Origin: Bradyrhizobium sp. WBOS07
Lineage (GTDB): Bacteria; Pseudomonadota; Alphaproteobacteria; Rhizobiales; Xanthobacteraceae
NCBI RefSeq assembly: GCF_024585165.1
Contig: NZ_CP029008.1
Coordinates: 3,286,001 to 3,350,000 of the forward strand
Length of the DNA: 64,000 nucleotides
Direction of reading: 5' to 3'
Part shown: positions 25,229 to 34,522 of the stretch, one piece after another
Layout: each line of letters starts with the position of its first letter
How positions within the stretch are numbered: the stretch's first letter is position 1
The notes under the pieces: generated by a model
The model's database searches: none
The model's input: the letters and a program-made list of their open reading frames with translations, nothing else
What the model was told of the DNA's origin: nothing
Made by a program: the position numbers and the translations under genes

Positions 25229-25918
25229 TCAGCGCGTGCCTCGCACCAGGGACAGGAAACGGGCCTGCTCCGCGGGATTGTCGCGGAACATGCCGGTGAA
25301 GCGGCTGGTGAAGGTGGAGGCGCCGTGCTTGGCGACGCCCCGCACCGACATGCAGGTATGCTCGGCCTCGATCAGCACCGCAACGCCGCGCGGCTTGAGC
25401 ACCTCGTCGATTGCAGCCGCGATCTGCGCCGTCAGGTGCTCCTGGGTCTGGAGCCTGCGGGCGAAGATGTCGGTGAGGCGGGCGAGCTTGGACAGGCCGA
25501 CGACCCGCTCCACCGGCGTATAGGCGATATGGGCCTTGCCGTAGAACGGCATCATGTGATGCTCGCACTGCGAGGTGAACTCGATGTCGCGCACCAGCAC
25601 GAAATCGTCATAGCCGGCAGTTTCGCCGAAGGTGCGGTCGAGCACCTCGGCCGGACATTGGTGATAGCCCTGATACAGCTCGTCGAAGGCCTCGACGACA
25701 CGGCGCGGCGTGTCGAGCAGGCCCTCGCGCTCGGTGTTCTCGCCGATATAGGCGAGCAGCGTCTTCACCGCCGCTTCCGCCTCGGCGCGCGCCGGGCGCG
25801 GCTGGTCGGCGCGGACGGCGGCCGCGAGGAATTCAGCGGGATCAAGCTCGGCCGGACGACTCTCGGGCTGCCGGTCAGAGGGCTTGCCCGGGCGGATGGA
25901 TTTGATTGCAGCGTCCAT
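25229..25918 (-). CDS. folE: GTP cyclohydrolase I
   Basis: A 229-residue type IA enzyme that converts GTP to 7,8-dihydroneopterin triphosphate for folate or pterin synthesis. Zinc and active-site residues appear in [37 protein letters not shown] and [15 protein letters not shown] 25918 starts a disordered Pro/Arg-rich N-terminus; an in-frame ATG at 25957 is less likely. It probably forms an operon with hisI and is divergent from the cluster-scaffold gene. Confidence 0.96.
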   Translation of the reverse strand: MDAAIKSIRPGKPSDRQPESRPAELDPAEFLAAAVRADQPRPARAEAEAAVKTLLAYIGENTEREGLLDTPRRVVEAFDELYQGYHQCPAEVLDRTFGETAGYDDFVLVRDIEFTSQCEHHMMPFYGKAHIAYTPVERVVGLSKLARLTDIFARRLQTQEHLTAQIAAAIDEVLKPRGVAVLIEAEHTCMSVRGVAKHGASTFTSRFTGMFRDNPAEQARFLSLVRGTR

Positions 25919-26172
25919 ATCGACTCCGTTCGACGGCCTTGACGGCCGGAGTGTCACCGGCAGACGGGGCGGCCAAGCCGCCGGACGCCTGAAGAGAACA
26001 GTTTCGGCGGAAAGGGTCCTGGGCTCAAAACGCCGACGGCATGGATCCGGATCACCGCCTCGTACCGCCGGACTGTATTTCCACCAGTTCCGTCCCTATA
26101 TAGGACCCTGGACGACGCCCGCCAAGGCCGACAGGTTGCCGAAGTGGGCATGGACGCGCTGGACTCCATCAC

Positions 26173-26628
26173 ATGCTGAACGACATTTATAACAAGCGGA
26201 TCATCGAGTTGGCCGGCAATATTCCGCGCCTCGGACGGCTGCCGGACCCCGATGCCTCCGCCACGGCCCACTCCAAGCTGTGCGGCTCGACCGTCAAAGT
26301 CGATCTCAAGATGACCGGGGACACCGTCACCGACTTCGCCCATGACGTGAAGGCGTGCGCACTCGGACAAGCCTCTTCATCCATCATGGCAAGTCGGGTT
26401 GTCGGCTCGACTGCGAGCGAACTCCGTGAGTTACGCGAGACTGTTCGCAAGATGCTGAAGGAGAACGGTGCGCCTCCTGAAGGCAAATGGGAGGAGATCA
26501 AGCTCCTCGAGCCCGTCCGCGACTACAAGGCGCGCCATGCCTCGACGCTGCTGACCTTCGATGCCGTGGTTGACGCGATCGGTCAGATCGAGGCCAAAGC
26601 CAAGCAGCCGGCTGCGGCACAGGGCTGA
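26173..26628 (+). CDS. IscU/SufU-like iron-sulphur scaffold homologue lacking the third cysteine
   Basis: A 151-residue NifU-N-type protein. Cys37 (HSKLCGSTV) and Cys62 (VKACALGQASSSIM) match two of the three cluster-ligand cysteines of IscU/SufU. The third, expected near residue 125, is replaced in RHASTLLTF, where Ser stands at the usual Cys. The cluster-binding Asp region around position 39 is also changed (CGST rather than CGD). It may carry clusters with altered chemistry or act as an adaptor. It is divergent from folE; no sulphurtransferase gene is next to it. Confidence 0.8.
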   Translation: MLNDIYNKRIIELAGNIPRLGRLPDPDASATAHSKLCGSTVKVDLKMTGDTVTDFAHDVKACALGQASSSIMASRVVGSTASELRELRETVRKMLKENGAPPEGKWEEIKLLEPVRDYKARHASTLLTFDAVVDAIGQIEAKAKQPAAAQG

Positions 26629-26638
26629 GCCCATCGAT

Positions 26639-26731
26639 GTCATTCCGGGGCGCGCGTCAGCGCGAACCCGGAAATCTTGCGCTTTGACGTCTGGAGTCCG
26701 GGTCCGTCGCTTTGCGACGCCCCGGAATGAC
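26639..26731. repeat. RPE-type palindrome
   Basis: Perfect 14-bp arms GTCATTCCGGGGCG (26639-26652) and its complement (26718-26731), with an inner GCGCGTCAGCGCG hairpin. It separates the scaffold gene from the convergent ClpP-like gene and may serve as terminator. Confidence 0.75.
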
Positions 26732-26742
26732 GGCGAAGAATC

Positions 26743-27636
26743 TTACTTCGGCGTCGGCGCAGCCGGCGCGGCCACACCGCCCGTCGGCACCACGGCTTCC
26801 GCCGTCTTGGTCGACTTGGAAGGCTGCTCCGGCTCCTCGCCGAACCTTGCCTGCGTCTTCGGGGCAAGCCCCGCCATCGCCGGTGCGGAGATGTCCACAT
26901 GCGGCAGCACGTCGGCGACGAGATCGGTCGTCACGAGATTGGTGACCTTGAGCTCGCCGGCATCCAGCTTGTGCAGATCTTCCCAGGGCGGAACGCTGAG
27001 CGCGAGCGACAGCAGATCGCCGGTGCCACCCATATCGAAGGTGTATTTCGCGAGCCGGCCGATGTCGCGCTCCACGATCATCAGGTCCTGGGCGCTGTAG
27101 CTCGCCGCCTTGGCATCGTCGGCACGGTCGCCCATCCAGATCTGATGCACGCGGACATGAGCCGCTTCCGGCACGTAGCGCTTCTTGCCGGCCAGCAGCA
27201 GGAACACGCACATGGATTCGCAATAGGCCTCAGGCGCGACCGCCGGGCGGGCCGACTGCCCGCCGCGCAGGCTGACGCCGACCGTGGTCAGCAGGCCGAG
27301 ATTGCGAAACCGCCGGCCAAGCGTGATCGCGTCGTTGACGGAACCGCCGCTGGAATCGAGCACCACGGTGGCGCCGCCGAGCTGGCGTCCGCGAGAAAAT
27401 TCTTCGAAAGCCTTGGGTGTGTCGGCGGTGATGATACCGACCGCGCTGACCCAGCCGCGGCAGTTCGGCTCGCAGGCGACCCAGCTGAACTTCATCGGCA
27501 GCTTGCGCTCTTCGAGCGCGCTACCCGCTCGGGCCGACGACCCGAGTGTCGCGACGGCGCCAGCCAGCACGACTCCACACACGGCGGTTCCCACCAGCAA
27601 CCAGCCGCGAAGATTGAGCGACTTCAGAACTTTCAA
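26743..27636 (-). CDS. Exported ClpP/crotonase-fold-like protein
   Basis: About 297 residues from TTG 27636, which has GGGAAGGGA just before it; the frame is open to TTG 27675. An N-terminal membrane/signal helix (GWLLVGTAVCGVVLAGAVATL) precedes a periplasmic domain with VVLDSSGGSVNDAITLGRRF, CESMCVFLLLAGKKRYV and AHVRVHQIW. These resemble the SPGG, catalytic Ser and His regions of ClpP-like proteins. A Pro/Ala-rich tail follows. Peptidase activity is possible but unproven. Confidence 0.7.
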   Translation of the reverse strand: MKVLKSLNLRGWLLVGTAVCGVVLAGAVATLGSSARAGSALEERKLPMKFSWVACEPNCRGWVSAVGIITADTPKAFEEFSRGRQLGGATVVLDSSGGSVNDAITLGRRFRNLGLLTTVGVSLRGGQSARPAVAPEAYCESMCVFLLLAGKKRYVPEAAHVRVHQIWMGDRADDAKAASYSAQDLMIVERDIGRLAKYTFDMGGTGDLLSLALSVPPWEDLHKLDAGELKVTNLVTTDLVADVLPHVDISAPAMAGLAPKTQARFGEEPEQPSKSTKTAEAVVPTGGVAAPAAPTPK

Positions 27637-27865
27637 ACTGGTCCCTTCCCCAAGCCCCAGAGGCGATTCAGGCAAGCCCCGTTTTGCGTGCGATGAGTCT
27701 ACACACGAACGTCACAAAAATGGTATCCGGGGGAATACAGATCGTCCATAGGTACTTGCTGCACTGCTCCCAGAAAGCATGCAAAATATGGCGCGCAAAC
27801 AACAGCTTACAGTTCCCCGCATTGGAACCGTGCAACACCTCGCTTAACATCGCAGCACCGCGCAC

Positions 27866-28204
27866 ATGAAGCAATCAGCCTGCGGGCATTGTTCCAGCTC
27901 AGTCGAAGGGGCGCTTCGGCTGCCACGCAGATTCGGCCGTGCGCTGATCTGGCTGTACCGCCACACGCTGTCGCCCCTGGTCGGCTACAATTGCCGGCAT
28001 CTGCCGACTTGCTCGGTCTACGGCGACGAAGCGATCGAACGGTTCGGGCTGTGGGCCGGCGGCTGGATGACGCTGGCGCGGCTGCTGCGTTGCCATCCCT
28101 TCGGCACATCAGGCATCGACAACGTGCCGCTGACCGCACCGCAAGGCGCGCGCTGGTACCTGCCATGGCGCTATGGCCGATGGCGCGGCGTCAATGCGCC
28201 CTGA
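27866..28204 (+). CDS. yidD: Membrane protein insertion efficiency factor YidD
   Basis: A 112-residue Yid[30 protein letters not shown], read in two parts, is the family core, with the three conserved cysteines and [13 protein letters not shown] at the end. YidD assists YidC-dependent membrane insertion at the inner face of the membrane. Slightly long N-terminus with a CxxC pair (ACGHC). Unlike many genomes it is not beside rnpA/yidC. Confidence 0.9.
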   Translation: MKQSACGHCSSSVEGALRLPRRFGRALIWLYRHTLSPLVGYNCRHLPTCSVYGDEAIERFGLWAGGWMTLARLLRCHPFGTSGIDNVPLTAPQGARWYLPWRYGRWRGVNAP

Positions 28205-28291
28205 GCTTGCGATTGCGTTGCCGTGCGCCTGACTGGAACCTTGGACTTTGCTCCCGCGTTGTTTTGACGCTCCCTTGGGGAGGAAACAACA

Positions 28292-28525
28292 ATGCGCTGG
28301 AAAATCAGCCCTCACCTTCACGCCATGCTTGGACTTGGGCATTGGCTTGGGCTTTGGCCCGCCCGCGGCTCCAGGCGGCACCACGACCCCCGCACCATCG
28401 ACCTGCTCGCAATCGTCGCCTTGCTGGCGCTCGTGCTCGGCTCGGGCTGGTACCTGGCATCGAGCCTTGCGACGCCGCCAAGCTCGACGGCGTTCATCGT
28501 ACCGAGCCAGAGCGTGCACTGGTAA
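28292..28525 (+). CDS. Small single-pass membrane protein
   Basis: A 77-residue ORF with an excellent ribosome-binding site (GGGGAGG nine bases before ATG). His/Arg-rich N-terminus, then one transmembrane helix (IDLLAIVALLALVLGSGWYLAS) and a short polar tail ending SVHW. Its stop abuts the end of the convergent exported-protein gene. Function unknown. Confidence 0.65.
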   Translation: MRWKISPHLHAMLGLGHWLGLWPARGSRRHHDPRTIDLLAIVALLALVLGSGWYLASSLATPPSSTAFIVPSQSVHW

Positions 28526-29740
28526 TCATCGGAACCAGTAGAAGCGCCCGGACTGCGGCGGGATCGACTCGGGCGGTCGCAGCCGTTTCGGACGCGGCGG
28601 CTTCGGCGCCGGCTCGGCCGACGAGGTCGCCTCCCCGCTTGGCGGCGTTTCGCTGCCCGGCACTTTCACCGCCAGCAATAAATTCGACTCGTGCATGCGC
28701 CAGCGGTAGCCGACGCCGAAATCGATCGGCTGGGCGCGCCTGAACAGCTCGGCGTAACGGTCCTGGTAGCGACCGGGAAATTCGTCGATGGGGCCGAGAT
28801 AGCGCCCGAACGGAAAGAACCGCCATTGCCGTGCGCCGTAATTCGCTAGCGGAATGCCGGAATCGTCCTGGATGATGGTGGCGCTGTTGGCGAGCAGCCA
28901 GTCGCGGACGACGGTGAAGTTTCCGGAGTGCAGGAGATAGGACGCGCTCTTGAGCAGGCTGTTGCCCGGCCCCAGCGTCTCGCAGAATTTCAGGAATCCG
29001 GTGTTGCGCGCGCCTGAATTGGAAAGGTCGGTGGAGAAATAATACAGCGTGCGTGCCTCGCCGTCGCTGCCGGCGAAGGTGATCCGCACGCCATGGGCGG
29101 CGTTCGGTCCCGGATTGTCTCCAGCGGCATGCATACCCCCCTTGGCGTCGAGCGCGACCATCTCGACGTTGCGGATGGTCTTGCCGGAGCGCGCCAGGAA
29201 GACATAGAGGATCGGCAAGGTGCCGTTGACCTGATTGGCGTGCAGGTCGACCTTCATCTGCTTGGTGATGAAGAACGAGAAGCTCAGGATCGAGCCGAGC
29301 GAACGTTCGACATTGTAGAGCGCGGCACTGATCGAACCGCGCGGCAGCCGCGTCAAATCGGGCACGGCACCGACCGGCTCCAGCGCGCCGAGCACGTAGG
29401 TGCTGGCCTTGGCATAGAAGGCGTTGGCGTAGAGGAAATCCGGGCCGCTGAACATGTAGAACATGGTCGGCCGGGGCGCGGCGAGATTGACGTCGGCCCA
29501 ATCGCGGATCTTCGAGAGCTGGCGCTGTTCGAGCTGGGCGAAGGCGCCGTCGAAGAACTTGGCATGGCGCTGCCACCCCGGCTCCTTTGTCAGCGGCAGC
29601 AGCGGCGAGTCCGCCGAAGGCTGCATGCCCGCGAGGAAGCGCGCGGTATCATCGAAGGTGATGTCGGCGGCGCGGGCGGAGGAGACGGCCGCAGCCAGCA
29701 GGGCAAGAGCGGCGGCGGCAATTCTGAGGGATCGAAACAT
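28526..29740 (-). CDS. Exported protein of unknown function, partner of APC permease
   Basis: A 404-residue precursor with a signal peptide (AAAALALLAAAVSSARA). The mature chain includes FFDGAFAQLEQRQLSKIRDW, MFYMFSGPDFLYANAFY and GVRITFAGSDGEARTLYYF; a Pro/Ser-rich tail ends the protein. I do not recognise a catalytic motif. ATG 29740 is 2 bp after the stop of the permease gene, so the two are surely cotranscribed. A continuous frame to 30931 is antisense-like read-through of the permease and is not used. Confidence 0.75.
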   Translation of the reverse strand: MFRSLRIAAAALALLAAAVSSARAADITFDDTARFLAGMQPSADSPLLPLTKEPGWQRHAKFFDGAFAQLEQRQLSKIRDWADVNLAAPRPTMFYMFSGPDFLYANAFYAKASTYVLGALEPVGAVPDLTRLPRGSISAALYNVERSLGSILSFSFFITKQMKVDLHANQVNGTLPILYVFLARSGKTIRNVEMVALDAKGGMHAAGDNPGPNAAHGVRITFAGSDGEARTLYYFSTDLSNSGARNTGFLKFCETLGPGNSLLKSASYLLHSGNFTVVRDWLLANSATIIQDDSGIPLANYGARQWRFFPFGRYLGPIDEFPGRYQDRYAELFRRAQPIDFGVGYRWRMHESNLLLAVKVPGSETPPSGEATSSAEPAPKPPRPKRLRPPESIPPQSGRFYWFR

Positions 29741-29742
29741 GT

Positions 29743-31110
29743 CTATTCGCGATTGTGGGAATTGCCAGCGGCGACCGGCCGCCTGCGGAAAACGGCATAA
29801 ATCAACAGGCCCGACAGCATGACGAGCATCCCCGAGAGCGACTGCACCGGCCGCTCGGTCAAGAGGTAGTACATCATGAACGCGGTCACGAGCAGGAAAA
29901 CCAGGGGCGTGAACGGGTATCCCCAGGCGCGATAGGGCCTGGGCAGATCGGGGGCGGTGATGCGCAGCTTGATGACGCCGGCGACCGTGAAAAAAGAGCA
30001 GAACAACAGTGCGAACTGGATGAAGTCGAGCACCGCCTCGAAGCTGCGCGTGAACAGCAGCAGCGTCGCGACCGCGAGCTGGAACAGGATGGCATAGGCC
30101 GGCGCGCCGCTCGTCGATCGCTTCGAGAACACGCGCAGGGCCGGAATGTCCTCCCCCATCGTCATCATCACGCGCGGACCGATCCACATCATCGCGGAGA
30201 TCGAGGAGACCAGGCCGACGCAGATCATCGCGCCGACGATGCGGCCGCCGAGACTGCCGAAGATCGCGGTGCCGGCGACACTGGCCACATCGAGCTGGCC
30301 GGCGAGCGCACCGACCGGCGTGGAATAGAGGAACACCGCGTTCAGCGCGACATACAGCACGAGCACGATCAGCGTCCCCGCCAGCATCGCGCGCGGCAGA
30401 TTCCGCTGCGGCATGTTCATCTCGCCAATGATGTAAGTCGCGGCATTCCAGCCGGAGAACGAATACATCACGAAGACGAGGCCGATCGCGAACGGTGCGC
30501 TGACGATGTGGGCGAGATCGCCCGGCTGCGGCGTGAAGGTGATCGGCTGCGGCACGCCGATGACGAAGCCGGCAACCAGGAATGCGACGATCAGCACGAC
30601 CTTGATGATCGTCGCTATCAGCTGGAAGGTCGAGGAGTGCCTCACGCCGGTCAGCTGCACGAGCGAGACCAGCCACACCACGGCGATGGCGAGCGGGATC
30701 GGCGGCAGATCGGGCACGACCGATTTGGCGTATTCGCCGAACGCCATCGCGGCAAGCGCGACCGGCGCTGCGAAGCCCACCGTCGCCGACACCCAGCCGG
30801 CGAGAAAGCCGAACGCCGGATGATAGGCACGGCCGAGGAAATTGTATTCGCCGCTCGAGCGCGGAAACATCGCCCCGAGCTCGCTGTAGGCGAACACCCC
30901 GCATAGCGCGACGATGCCGCCGACGGTCCACAGCAGCAGGATCGAGAAGCCGGACGGGATGTCCTTGACCTGGAAGCCCAGACTGGTGAAGACGCCGACC
31001 CCGATCATGTCAGCCACGACGATGGCGGTCGCGACCAGAACCGAGACCCCTGTCCCGCTTCCGGTCAGCCGGCCAGTCCAGGGTTCGGTTCCCGCATCTG
31101 ATGCCGTCAT
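29743..31110 (-). CDS. APC-family amino acid permease
   Basis: A 455-residue carrier with twelve hydrophobic segments. The first carries VADMIGVGVFTSLGF, the APC substrate-cation loop, and a later MYSFSGWNAATYIIGEMNMPQRNLPRAM matches the family's unwound-helix region. It should import or exchange amino acids across the inner membrane; specificity is unknown. It is the first gene of a two-gene unit with the exported protein. The 320 bp upstream (31111-31431) hold no gene. Confidence 0.9.
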   Translation of the reverse strand: MTASDAGTEPWTGRLTGSGTGVSVLVATAIVVADMIGVGVFTSLGFQVKDIPSGFSILLLWTVGGIVALCGVFAYSELGAMFPRSSGEYNFLGRAYHPAFGFLAGWVSATVGFAAPVALAAMAFGEYAKSVVPDLPPIPLAIAVVWLVSLVQLTGVRHSSTFQLIATIIKVVLIVAFLVAGFVIGVPQPITFTPQPGDLAHIVSAPFAIGLVFVMYSFSGWNAATYIIGEMNMPQRNLPRAMLAGTLIVLVLYVALNAVFLYSTPVGALAGQLDVASVAGTAIFGSLGGRIVGAMICVGLVSSISAMMWIGPRVMMTMGEDIPALRVFSKRSTSGAPAYAILFQLAVATLLLFTRSFEAVLDFIQFALLFCSFFTVAGVIKLRITAPDLPRPYRAWGYPFTPLVFLLVTAFMMYYLLTERPVQSLSGMLVMLSGLLIYAVFRRRPVAAGNSHNRE

Positions 31111-31464
31111 CGGGGTCCTTAACCTGAGGCATGGTGCCTCGCGGGCGCATCGTGCAGTTTGGCCCAGTCAATTCAAGCAGGGTTAACAAGGGTTAAATGA
31201 GGCAGCGGAAACGGGGTACTTGAGCACCGCTATTGCCGCTAACGCGAGAAAAAGCGGCATAAGCCCCGGAAAACCCCGTCCTCCCTCCCCACAATCAGGA
31301 CACGATTGCATGGTCCTTTTGAGCGTTCCGGATGTGGGGAAGTTTCTCCGGACGCTTAACGTCGCCTAAACGCCGGTCGGCTCAATTGTCTCGAGATTGC
31401 CGAGTGGACGTGACTTTGGGGTCATGGGTGGATGGTCGGGGCCGTTCCGAAACCGAGAGCTGAT

Positions 31465-32736
31465 ATGCCTGCCGATCGGATCCCCTCCGCTGCGCGCGGT
31501 CGCGCGCTCCGGCTCGGCCTAATCTCAGCCTTGGTGCCGCTGTCGCTGACGCTGGTTCAATGCGGCAAGGCGCCGAACCCGGCCGCGCTCGCGGCGAACT
31601 CGCAGGCGAACGTCCAGGTCGTTGCGAAGACGAACCAGAAGGTGGCGAGCGGCGACACGTTCGAGGATCGCTTCCCGGCCCCACAGTTCAGTGAGCGCTT
31701 TCCGTCCGCAAGCGAGAGTCTTCTGCAGCGGCAGATGTGGGATTTCTCGCCCAAGCACGCTTTGCAGCAGCAGCCGCCGGAGCAGGCACCTTACAAGGTC
31801 GCCTCGCTGGAGCCGCAGGTCCCCTACAAGCGCCCCGCCCGCGAGGGCCTGACGACCCTGGTCAGCATGAAGTCGTCGGCCTTTCCCTATTTCGGCAACA
31901 ACCCCGCCTCCGACGCCCCGTTCCTCAACATTGCCAAGGGCGACCGCCGCGGCCATCGCAGCTATTCCGGTCGCGTGTTCTGGCAGGACGAGACCTATAA
32001 TGACAGCCGCGTGCTGGTGCACGTGCCCGAGCATTTCGACGCGCGCAAGCCGGGCGTGATCGTGGTGTTCTTCCACGGCAACGGCGCAACGCTCGAACGC
32101 GACGTGCGCGATCGCCAGCTGGTGCCCAAGCAGATCACCGATTCCGGCGCCAACGCCGTGCTGCTCGCCCCGCAGATGGCGGTCGATGCCGCCGATTCCA
32201 GCGCCGGCAAGTTCTGGCAACCGGGCGGCTTCAAGCGCTTCATGGCTGAATCGGCCGAGCATCTCGCCCGTGTCACCGGCGATCCCAACGGCGCGCGCGC
32301 CTTCGCCAGCATGCCGATCGTAATCGTCGGCTATAGCGGCGGCTTCCTGCCGACGGCCTGGAGTCTGGAGGTCGGCGGCATCAGCGAGCGCGTCCGCGGC
32401 GTCGTGCTGCTCGATGCCGTCTATGGCGAACTGGACAAGTTCGCGTCCTGGATCGAAAGCCACCGCTCCGGCTTCTTCGTCAGCGCCTACACCCGCCACA
32501 CCGCGCGGCGCGACCGCGAGCTGATGAGCATGCTCCGCCAGAAGGGCATCAGCGTCGCCGAGGACATGGATCAGCCGCTCCGTCCAGGCAGCGTGGTGTT
32601 CGTCGAGACCGCCGACGGCATCACCCATCGCGACTATGTCACCCGCGCCTGGACGCAGGATCCGCTCAAGGACGTGCTGGTGAAGATGGCGGCGACGCCG
32701 TCGCTGGCGCTGACGCGCGTGGCATCCAGCCGCTAA
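31465..32736 (+). CDS. Lipoprotein with alpha/beta-hydrolase domain
   Basis: A 423-residue precursor from ATG 31465 (GAGAG upstream). The signal ends in LTLVQC, a lipobox-like sequence followed by GK, so the protein may be lipid-anchored. The hydrolase core has VIVVFFHGNGATLERD, the nucleophile elbow VGYSGGF, and AVYGELDKFASWI. A ~130-residue linker rich in Gln/Pro separates anchor and domain. Substrate unknown. The stop codon runs into a dispersed hairpin repeat. Confidence 0.72.
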   Translation: MPADRIPSAARGRALRLGLISALVPLSLTLVQCGKAPNPAALAANSQANVQVVAKTNQKVASGDTFEDRFPAPQFSERFPSASESLLQRQMWDFSPKHALQQQPPEQAPYKVASLEPQVPYKRPAREGLTTLVSMKSSAFPYFGNNPASDAPFLNIAKGDRRGHRSYSGRVFWQDETYNDSRVLVHVPEHFDARKPGVIVVFFHGNGATLERDVRDRQLVPKQITDSGANAVLLAPQMAVDAADSSAGKFWQPGGFKRFMAESAEHLARVTGDPNGARAFASMPIVIVGYSGGFLPTAWSLEVGGISERVRGVVLLDAVYGELDKFASWIESHRSGFFVSAYTRHTARRDRELMSMLRQKGISVAEDMDQPLRPGSVVFVETADGITHRDYVTRAWTQDPLKDVLVKMAATPSLALTRVASSR

Positions 32737-32837
32737 AGCGCGATGCGATTGGGCTGAATCGTCATCGCGCTTTAGGTTGTTGCTTTAAGCATGATCTATT
32801 CGGAAAACCGCTTCGCACTTTTCCGGATCATGCTTTA
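32735..32837. repeat. Double-hairpin rhizobial repeat
   Basis: Two consecutive palindromes: AAAGCGCGATGCGATT...AATCGTCATCGCGCTTT and AAGCATGATC...GATCATGCTT. The first starts inside the hydrolase stop codon and can terminate transcription. This sequence is a familiar dispersed element in Bradyrhizobium/Rhodopseudomonas intergenic regions. Confidence 0.75.
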
Positions 32838-32890
32838 GCCTTACGGCTGCTCAGCCGGATCGGGCATGTCCGCAGCATCAGTTCTTGACA

Positions 32891-33268
32891 TCAGTTCTTG
32901 GGCAGCTTCGGGATGCTCTCGGCAAAACCGTTGAAGCAGGTCAGCCGCTCGTCCTCTTCCTTGAAGAACCGGCAATCGGCGTAGCCCTTGGCCTTCGCAG
33001 GCTTCGGCTTCGGGGCCGGCGGCATCACGGCGTCGTAGCAATTGAGGCGGTCCTTGGTGCCGTCGTCGATCTCGAGACAGGCCTGGAGCCGCACGGCGAT
33101 CGATTGCGGCTTGCCCTTCGGCGCCGTTGCCGTCGCCTCCTTGGTCCCTTTGGGCTTGACCTGCACCAAGGGCTTGTCCCCGACCATCGGTGGCTTGTCG
33201 GCTTGCGCGAACGCGGAGGCTGAATAGAGCACCGCGGCAACCGCCAGAATCATCCTCATTTCAGTCAA
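32891..33268 (-). CDS. Small exported protein with cysteine pairs
   Basis: A 125-residue precursor; two further in-frame ATGs (33259, 33253) lie near the start of the signal peptide (MILAVAAVLYSASAFAQ). The mature chain is Lys/Pro-rich with LQACLEIDDGTKDRLNCYDAV and ADCRFFKEEDERLTCFNGF: two CxxxxxxxxxxC repeats of similar shape, each with a DRLNC or ERLTC ending. Repeated disulphide motifs suggest a duplicated small domain. Function unknown. Confidence 0.7.
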   Translation of the reverse strand: MTEMRMILAVAAVLYSASAFAQADKPPMVGDKPLVQVKPKGTKEATATAPKGKPQSIAVRLQACLEIDDGTKDRLNCYDAVMPPAPKPKPAKAKGYADCRFFKEEDERLTCFNGFAESIPKLPKN

Positions 33269-33349
33269 CTCTCTTTGGTCCCCATGACCGGCGTTCTAGC
33301 CCTCTCGCGCGCTGTTTGCCAAGCACCTTGCGCACGCCAGGCGAGAAAG

Positions 33350-34522
33350 TCAGGCCGTGACAGCGGCCTGATTGGGCCGGGTCAGGACCACCAGGATCAG
33401 CGCCAGCGCGACGAAACCGACGGCGACGAAGCCGAGCGTGTGCAGGAGTCCGCGGGCGAACAACAATCCGCCGATGGCGGAGCCGACCGCCTGGCCGATA
33501 TAGAGGACGGAGGTGTTGAGCGCGACGGTCGCCGATGCCAGCGACGGCGCGGCGGCGACCAGCCGGACCTGCTGCATCGAATTGGTCGAGGCAAAGCCGA
33601 GGCCCCAGATCGCAACCCCGCACGTCATGAAGGCAAGCGTCCCGGCGCCGATCGCCCAGCCCGTGACCCCCGCCAGCAGCAGGCTGGTGAACAGCAGCGA
33701 GGTCCGATAGGGCCCCCAGGTGTCGACGATGCGGGTGGCGATGACGACGCCGAGGAAACCGCAGATGCCGTAGAGCGCGAACACCGTGCCGATCGCATCG
33801 GGGCCGGCGCCGGTGAGCTTGTTGAGCAGCGGGCCCATGTAGGTGAAGATAACGAACTGGCCGGACATATGCAGCATGGTGATCGCAAGCAGCAGCAGAA
33901 TCGTCGTGTCGCGGCCGACGTCACGCCAGGTCTTTAGATCCACCGGCACTCCCTGCAGGCCCGCCGGCAATCGCAGCAGCAACAGCACGAAGCTGAGACA
34001 ACCGAGCACGCCGATCTCGCCATAGGCTGCCCGCCAGCCATAGCGGCTGGCGACGAAGGTGATCAGCGGAAGACCGACGGCGGCAGCCAGCGACCAGCCG
34101 AGAAAGACATAGGCGATGGTGCTGCCGCGCCGCTCGGCCGGGACGATCAGCGCCGCCGTGCCGGCGGCCTGCGGCGTGTAGAGCGCACCGACCGCGAGCA
34201 TGACGAGGCGGATGACGAGGAGGCTGGTGTAATCGGGGGCAAAGGCCGAGGCGAGATTGCCCAAAGCGAGCACGGCGAGCGTCGCGCTGAGCAGCGTCCG
34301 CCGTTCGATGCGGCTGGTGAGCCAGGCCGTCAGCGGCGAGCCGATGCACAGCGTCACCGCGCCGAAGGTGATCAGCAGCCCGGCGGCATGAATGCTGACA
34401 TCGAGTCCTCCAGCCAATTCCGGCAGCATGCCCGCGGGGGCAAGCACGGAGCAGCCGGTGACCAGATTGCCGAGCATCAGGGCGGTCGGCGCGAAACGGC
34501 CGGCAACGGGAGGATTTTTCAT
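33350..34522 (-). CDS. MFS transporter (DHA1-like)
   Basis: A 390-residue, twelve-helix carrier. ATG 34522 begins the short cytosolic N-terminus before the first helix (MLGNLVTGCSVLAPAGMLPEL). The loop after helix 2 (TAWLTSRIERRTLL) and the VGALYTPQAAGTAALIVPAERRG region fit drug/sugar-efflux MFS antiporters. The same reading frame stays open antisense to thrS and beyond, which is a codon-bias artefact. Substrate unknown. Confidence 0.88.
   Translation of the reverse strand: MKNPPVAGRFAPTALMLGNLVTGCSVLAPAGMLPELAGGLDVSIHAAGLLITFGAVTLCIGSPLTAWLTSRIERRTLLSATLAVLALGNLASAFAPDYTSLLVIRLVMLAVGALYTPQAAGTAALIVPAERRGSTIAYVFLGWSLAAAVGLPLITFVASRYGWRAAYGEIGVLGCLSFVLLLLRLPAGLQGVPVDLKTWRDVGRDTTILLLLAITMLHMSGQFVIFTYMGPLLNKLTGAGPDAIGTVFALYGICGFLGVVIATRIVDTWGPYRTSLLFTSLLLAGVTGWAIGAGTLAFMTCGVAIWGLGFASTNSMQQVRLVAAAPSLASATVALNTSVLYIGQAVGSAIGGLLFARGLLHTLGFVAVGFVALALILVVLTRPNQAAVTA

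Noticed and set aside
28526..30931. An 801-codon frame fusing the exported protein with antisense-like sequence of the permease gene
   Set aside because: The signal peptide begins at ATG 29740 and the upstream part is a shadow of the permease gene in another frame.
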